Shown here: positions 60,450 through 64,000 of the stretch, one piece after another | Numbering within the stretch: position 1 is the first letter of the stretch | Layout of the letters: every line of letters begins with the position of its first letter | Origin: Inonotus obliquus | Taxonomy: Eukaryota; Basidiomycota; Agaricomycetes; Hymenochaetales; Hymenochaetaceae | NCBI GenBank assembly: GCA_032164295.1 | Contig: JAJHTX010000004.1 | Location: 3,118,640 to 3,182,639, forward strand | DNA: 64,000 bases | Reading direction: 5' to 3' | Translations under genes and position numbers: made by a program | The notes under the pieces: model-generated | The model's database searches: none | Told to the model about the DNA's origin: nothing | Seen by the model: the letters and a program-made list of their open reading frames with translations, nothing else

Positions 60450-61707
60450 ATGTCGAGACAAGACGACAGGAACCAGGAGGCGACAGTGTATCTCGTGCGT
60501 TAATCTCCGTCTCTCTATGGTTCCAATTCATGTCGGCTCTTTAGGGCAATTTGGATGAGCGTGTCACAGATGCAATCATCTGGGAACTCATGCTTCAAGC
60601 TGGACCAGTTGGTTTGTTTGGATTCAGCCAGTGTCTCCGGACTGTTCTGATTTCGTTTCTACCTATATCAGTCAACGTACATCTTCCCAAGGACCGTATC
60701 TCGATGGCACATCAGGGTTATGGATTCTGTGAATTCTTGACAGAGGAGGACGCTGAATATGCCTGTAAGATTATGAACCAAATCAAATTGTGGGGAAAAC
60801 CGATACGCGTTAATAAGGTGAGAGTGCCACAATTGTCGTCACTCTCATGATGTTGATGGATGTTCTATATAGGCATCTTCGGACAAGAAACAGCTCGATG
60901 TTGGAGCAAACCTTTTCATCGGCAACTTGGATGAGAATGTTGACGAGAGGCTTTTGTATGATACGTTCAGTGCATTTGGGATGTTAGCAACGACTGCGAA
61001 GGTGCGTGCGAGCCCTCGTTCGAGATTGCGTATTCTCATCCATGACTAAGGTCGCGCGAGATCCGACTACTGGGAAATCGAAGGGCTATGGCTTTGTTTC
61101 GTACATTGACTTCGAGTCGGCAGATGCTGCTATCGAGGCAATGAATGGCCAATTCCTTATGAACAAAGCCATTACAGTCCAATATGCATTCAAAAAGGAC
61201 GGAAAGGGTGAACGACACGGAACTCCGGCGGAGCGACTTCTGGCTGCACAGGCTCGCAAGAACAATGCTTTACCAGTCAGCGCACGCCCTCCGCCTGCCA
61301 CGCTTAACGCTCTCGCGGCTTTTGGACCTCCTACGAATACGCCAGTTGGTACAGCACCCGGTCGTCCTCTGTCAACGGTGCCAGCATACGGGGCGCCGGG
61401 CCCTTACCAGGGTCAGTTTGCTGGAGCACTTGCAGCCGCGCCAGCACCAACGCCATCACCAATGGGCATGGCTATCCCTCCTCCACCTCCCGGTTTTGGG
61501 AGCATGCCTATGGGCATGCCGACACCTGGTTTTGCCGGATACGCTGCACCCCCGGGAATGAGTATGGGGGTACAACCACCTCCACCTCCAGGTTTCGCAT
61601 CTGCTCCGCAGCACATTGCAATTGCCACACCTCCTGCGTTTGGTGCCAGTCAACAAGGAGTACCGATGAATATGTCAATGCCCTCGCACTTGCAATCTGG
61701 ACGATGA
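60450..61707 (+). CDS. HSH49: Splicing factor 3B subunit 4 (SF3B4/Hsh49)
   Basis: Five exons, 60450-60494, 60545-60611, 60672-60817, 60873-61001 and 61051-61707, encode 347 residues. The protein has two RRM domains: the first with VYLGNLDERV and [17 protein letters not shown], the second with [18 protein letters not shown] and [20 protein letters not shown], followed by a Pro/Gly/Met-rich tail ([18 protein letters not shown]). This order and the [16 protein letters not shown] linker are diagnostic of SF3B4, a U2 snRNP SF3b component contacting pre-mRNA near the branch point through partner SF3B2/Cus1. The start codon is only 108 bp from the hAT-like pair, so the transposon forms part of its immediate upstream region. 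Confidence 0.95.
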
Positions 61708-62026
61708 TTCGGTAGTATACCAGAAGCTTCTCTTGTTTTTTGTCTTAGGGCCGCCTGTATTACTTGTTGTCGAACTTCTCATTCGCCTCTGTATGGCTTG
61801 CCCTTATTATTCGTAACTATTGCTTTCACCTTATCAAAATCATGTCTCTTCTGATTTGACGAAGATTCAAGGTTACTTTTTCCCTCGTCCTTCTACGGCT
61901 ACGGGAAAGAAAAGAAGGAATGGTTCTCGAGTATATGAGTATTGAAGCATCAACATCCGTGCCATGTGGTGTTGCAATGTCACATCACATCACATCACAC
62001 CCTCTCGCTCTACCAACCAACTACCA
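61708..62026. other. 3' flank of SF3B4 with CACAT repeat
   Basis: Mostly T-rich 3' UTR. A (CACAT)n-like microsatellite lies at 61981-62000, just before the Crinkler-like remnant. Confidence 0.5.
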
Positions 62027-62406
62027 GATGGTCGACACGGTGAATCTCAAAAATTCTGGTGCCTCCTCATTGATAATGAACTGAACGCTATACCTGGGAA
62101 CATATTTTACATCAAGGTCCACCCCAATGCATACATATAGGATTTGTGCAAGAAGGTCAAGGAGGATCGACCAGATGTCCTCAACCACGTCGTTCCTGCA
62201 GCTCTCACTGCATAGAGATGCGTGACCCTCGAAATCAACTTTGGCAACATGGACCCCAATGACTTTTGAAAGCAACTTGACAAGGTCTTCTCCAGCGAGG
62301 AGAAAGTGCAGAAACTCAGACCGAAGCAGAAGGTGGGAGAACTCACAGACCAAACACTACTTATTGAGGTTCCCGGTGTGTCGCGCATCTTCCTCTACCT
62401 CAAATG
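62027..62406 (+). pseudogene. Broken Crinkler-like N-terminal domain
   Basis: After a start-like ATG at 62027 (MVDTVNLK), a one-base shift gives WCLLIDNELNAIPG, then YIKVHPNAYI, a stop, DLCKKVKEDRPDVLNHV, another stop near 62216, INFGNMDPNDF, a third stop near 62266, and KVQKLRPKQKVGEL. The order WCLL(I/V)-D, an SDLKKxIKE-like helix, and KLRPxxKV is that of the ubiquitin-like N-terminal domain of Crinkler (CRN) effector-family proteins, which in fungi are found in mycorrhizal and pathogenic species. At least one frameshift and three stops show it is not functional. Sequence further right (to about 62860) may be decayed C-terminal DNA but I could not assign it. Confidence 0.6.
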
Positions 62407-63869
62407 AAGCTTAAATTCGATTTCTGTGTGTGAAGGCAGGGAAGATATAATGCCTGCTGGCATGCTGATAAGTTTCACAGAAGCTGCAGATCTTTGCTGT
62501 GTGATGAGTTGAGGGCAGGAACAGGTTCATCACTAAGGTCATCAAGTACAGTGACAAGAAGCAGATACTCGAGTATCTGTATGAGAGATTTGACAGGTGT
62601 GTGTGTTATTCCCCTTGAGAGCACTATTTCTTTGAACTTGGGCGACGTGGTTCTGCTTCTCATACACTACTCTGTTAGGCGAGTGGTGATGACTAGACAT
62701 AAAGAGGAGCTGTGAGAGATTCTCACTCATTTTGCAGAGCAGTTGATTGAGATTGTGGTGTTTCTTAGTTGGCCATCTTCTTGGTTACTAACTTGTACAA
62801 CTTCCCTTCTAATCTTAGAGCCCTCATCTTCTGTATTTATCAAGCTTTCTCTTAACCAGTTGACACCTGGACAGTCTCTTTAATCCTAGATATAAGGTGT
62901 TGCTGCAGAAGACAAGCACCTTTATCAGAGAGGCTTGATCCAAGTTACAGCTGTTTGCAAAAGTAATGAGAAAAGCCTAAATCACGTGTGTTTTTGACGC
63001 GGCATGTTCTTGATATCTAAAAAATGAAATAAAGGTTGCTTTTTCTCTGTCAATATCTGGCCAATCCTGCTCATTCAACCGTGTAAATTTTGCCCTATAT
63101 AATGCACTTCGAAATATGTAAAAATATCGTAGAAATATTCAAAGCATGTTGAGATAGAAAAATAAGAACTTCAATGGACCCGGTTCTCCTCGCACTCTGG
63201 CTGGACTGCAAAAATGCTAGCACTAGAATCATACTATGGAAAAATCTGAATTCAGCTCACAAAAATCGATCAGATACTCAGGTATGTACATGCCAACTTT
63301 TGCTGCCTCTGGGCAACTTTGCATGTCAGAAATAAGAAGGTATTCCTTGTCCCCATATCAGGTTCGGCCTTTCTGCCCGGCTCCTTTTATTTTCCGTTTT
63401 CTGTAGCTCAGGCAGGCTTCTTAGTATTAATGTCTTGCCGTGTCTCATCTCTTCTAGTAGATAGGAATCGGGCATACTACAATGGACCATCGATTGTACA
63501 TAACAGCTACATAAAGGACAGGAGAAGAATACTTTTGGCATAATAGTACAGATGGTGAAATTCAGTATAATAGCAAGAACAGATATTTCCAATGTAACGT
63601 AAAGTCGACAGAGATCACCAGTACAGGCGGTGAAAAAACGCCAGATGCGTAATCATGCAGCACTTGAGTCCATCGACTACCTATATATATTCCTGCTGGA
63701 ATCTTGGTCAAGATTCTGCCGCGGGAACTTTGAGGTTCTTCTCTCCATGGGAAAGCCCCTAGGTTTGCCTTTCCAACGGTACCTCTCTCACCCAATTCCG
63801 ACCATCAGTTCTTATGCTGGGGGCCATTCTCTGTGTGGGAAAGTGGGACCCCCCTCCCATCAGCCAAGA
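62407..63869. other. Subtelomeric DNA without a supported gene
   Basis: AT-rich on the left with no complete gene. Open frames near 63319-63941 have no motif; the last one merely reads into the terminal repeat. Transposon ends were not found. Confidence 0.45.
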
Positions 63870-64000
63870 GTGTTAGGCTTAGGGTTAGGCTTTAGGGTTA
63901 GGCTTGGGTTAGGCTTAGGGTTAGGGTTAGGCTTGGGTTAGGCTTAGGGTTAGGCTTAGGGTTAGGCTTAGGGTTAGGGTTAGGCTTAGGTTAGGCTTAG
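63870..64000 (+). repeat. Telomere-like tract of mixed TTAGGG and TTAGGC
   Basis: From about 63870 the sequence is tandem TTAGGG and TTAGGC units, often alternating, with a few irregular units (TTTAGGG, TTGGG, TTAGG), reaching the last base. The G-rich strand runs 5' to 3' outward, as at a right-hand chromosome end. Basidiomycete telomeres are normally TTAGGG, so this is either a variant-rich proximal telomere or a telomere-derived subtelomeric repeat. Confidence 0.88.

Noticed and set aside
62021..62353. Minus-strand open frame of 110 codons
   Set aside because: It is antisense to the Crinkler-like remnant, whose plus-strand motifs explain the sequence; the minus frame has no motif.
1..64000. 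CRISPR arrays, bacterial operons, ribosomal RNA and tRNA genes
   Set aside because: The DNA is eukaryotic, no spaced short-repeat array is present, and scanning for tRNA B-box (GGTTCRANYCC-like) and rRNA sequences gave no convincing match.

Overview
The window looks like the right-hand end of a chromosome from a filamentous basidiomycete, probably an agaricomycete. The evidence is many 48-92 nt introns splitting otherwise clean genes, a KDZ-type transposase, remnants of a polyporopepsin-like protease and a Crinkler-like gene, basidiomycete-type versions of conserved eukaryotic genes, and a TTAGGG-type tract running off the right edge with its G-rich strand pointing outward. I cannot name the species.

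Left part (1-10.6 kb) is mostly accessory DNA. It holds a KDZ transposase gene that runs off the left edge and carries one in-frame stop. An AT-rich nest of non-autonomous DNA transposons and a decayed F-box gene follow. After a small mitochondrial-protein gene comes another putative element of about 1.3 kb. Centre-left (10.7-19.5 kb) has a complete cytochrome P450, a PARP-type zinc-finger protein with an 18-nt microexon and serially repeated exons, and a secreted-side cysteine-rich single-pass membrane protein of about 1012 residues. The middle (24-33 kb) is dominated by two convergent, clearly paralogous bZIP transcription factor genes with identical intron positions, set in long stretches with no recognisable gene.

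The right-centre (39-50 kb) is a compact block of conserved genes: an F-box protein, a small tail-anchored-like protein, the mitochondrial GTP/GDP carrier, a tetraspanin, a PRM10/ThrE-family membrane transporter and an OXR1-type TLDc protein. A broken aspartic protease follows. The last segment has an NRG1-type zinc-finger repressor, two tandem ~1.03 kb hAT-like elements sharing an 8-bp target-site repeat, the splicing factor SF3B4/Hsh49, a broken Crinkler-like N-terminus and the telomeric tract.

The conserved genes serve unrelated housekeeping and signalling roles (splicing, mitochondrial nucleotide transport, membrane organisation, oxidative-stress resistance, transcription) and I see no metabolic gene cluster. 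The most unusual signals are: the end-to-end transposon pairs that share one target-site copy at two separate loci; the duplicated bZIP pair, including an in-frame 51-nt intron in one member; the repeated phase-0 exons of the PARP-finger gene; two GC-AG introns; and the mixed TTAGGC/TTAGGG chromosome end. All exon coordinates come from my own reading of splice signals, frames and family similarity; none was checked against transcripts or databases.
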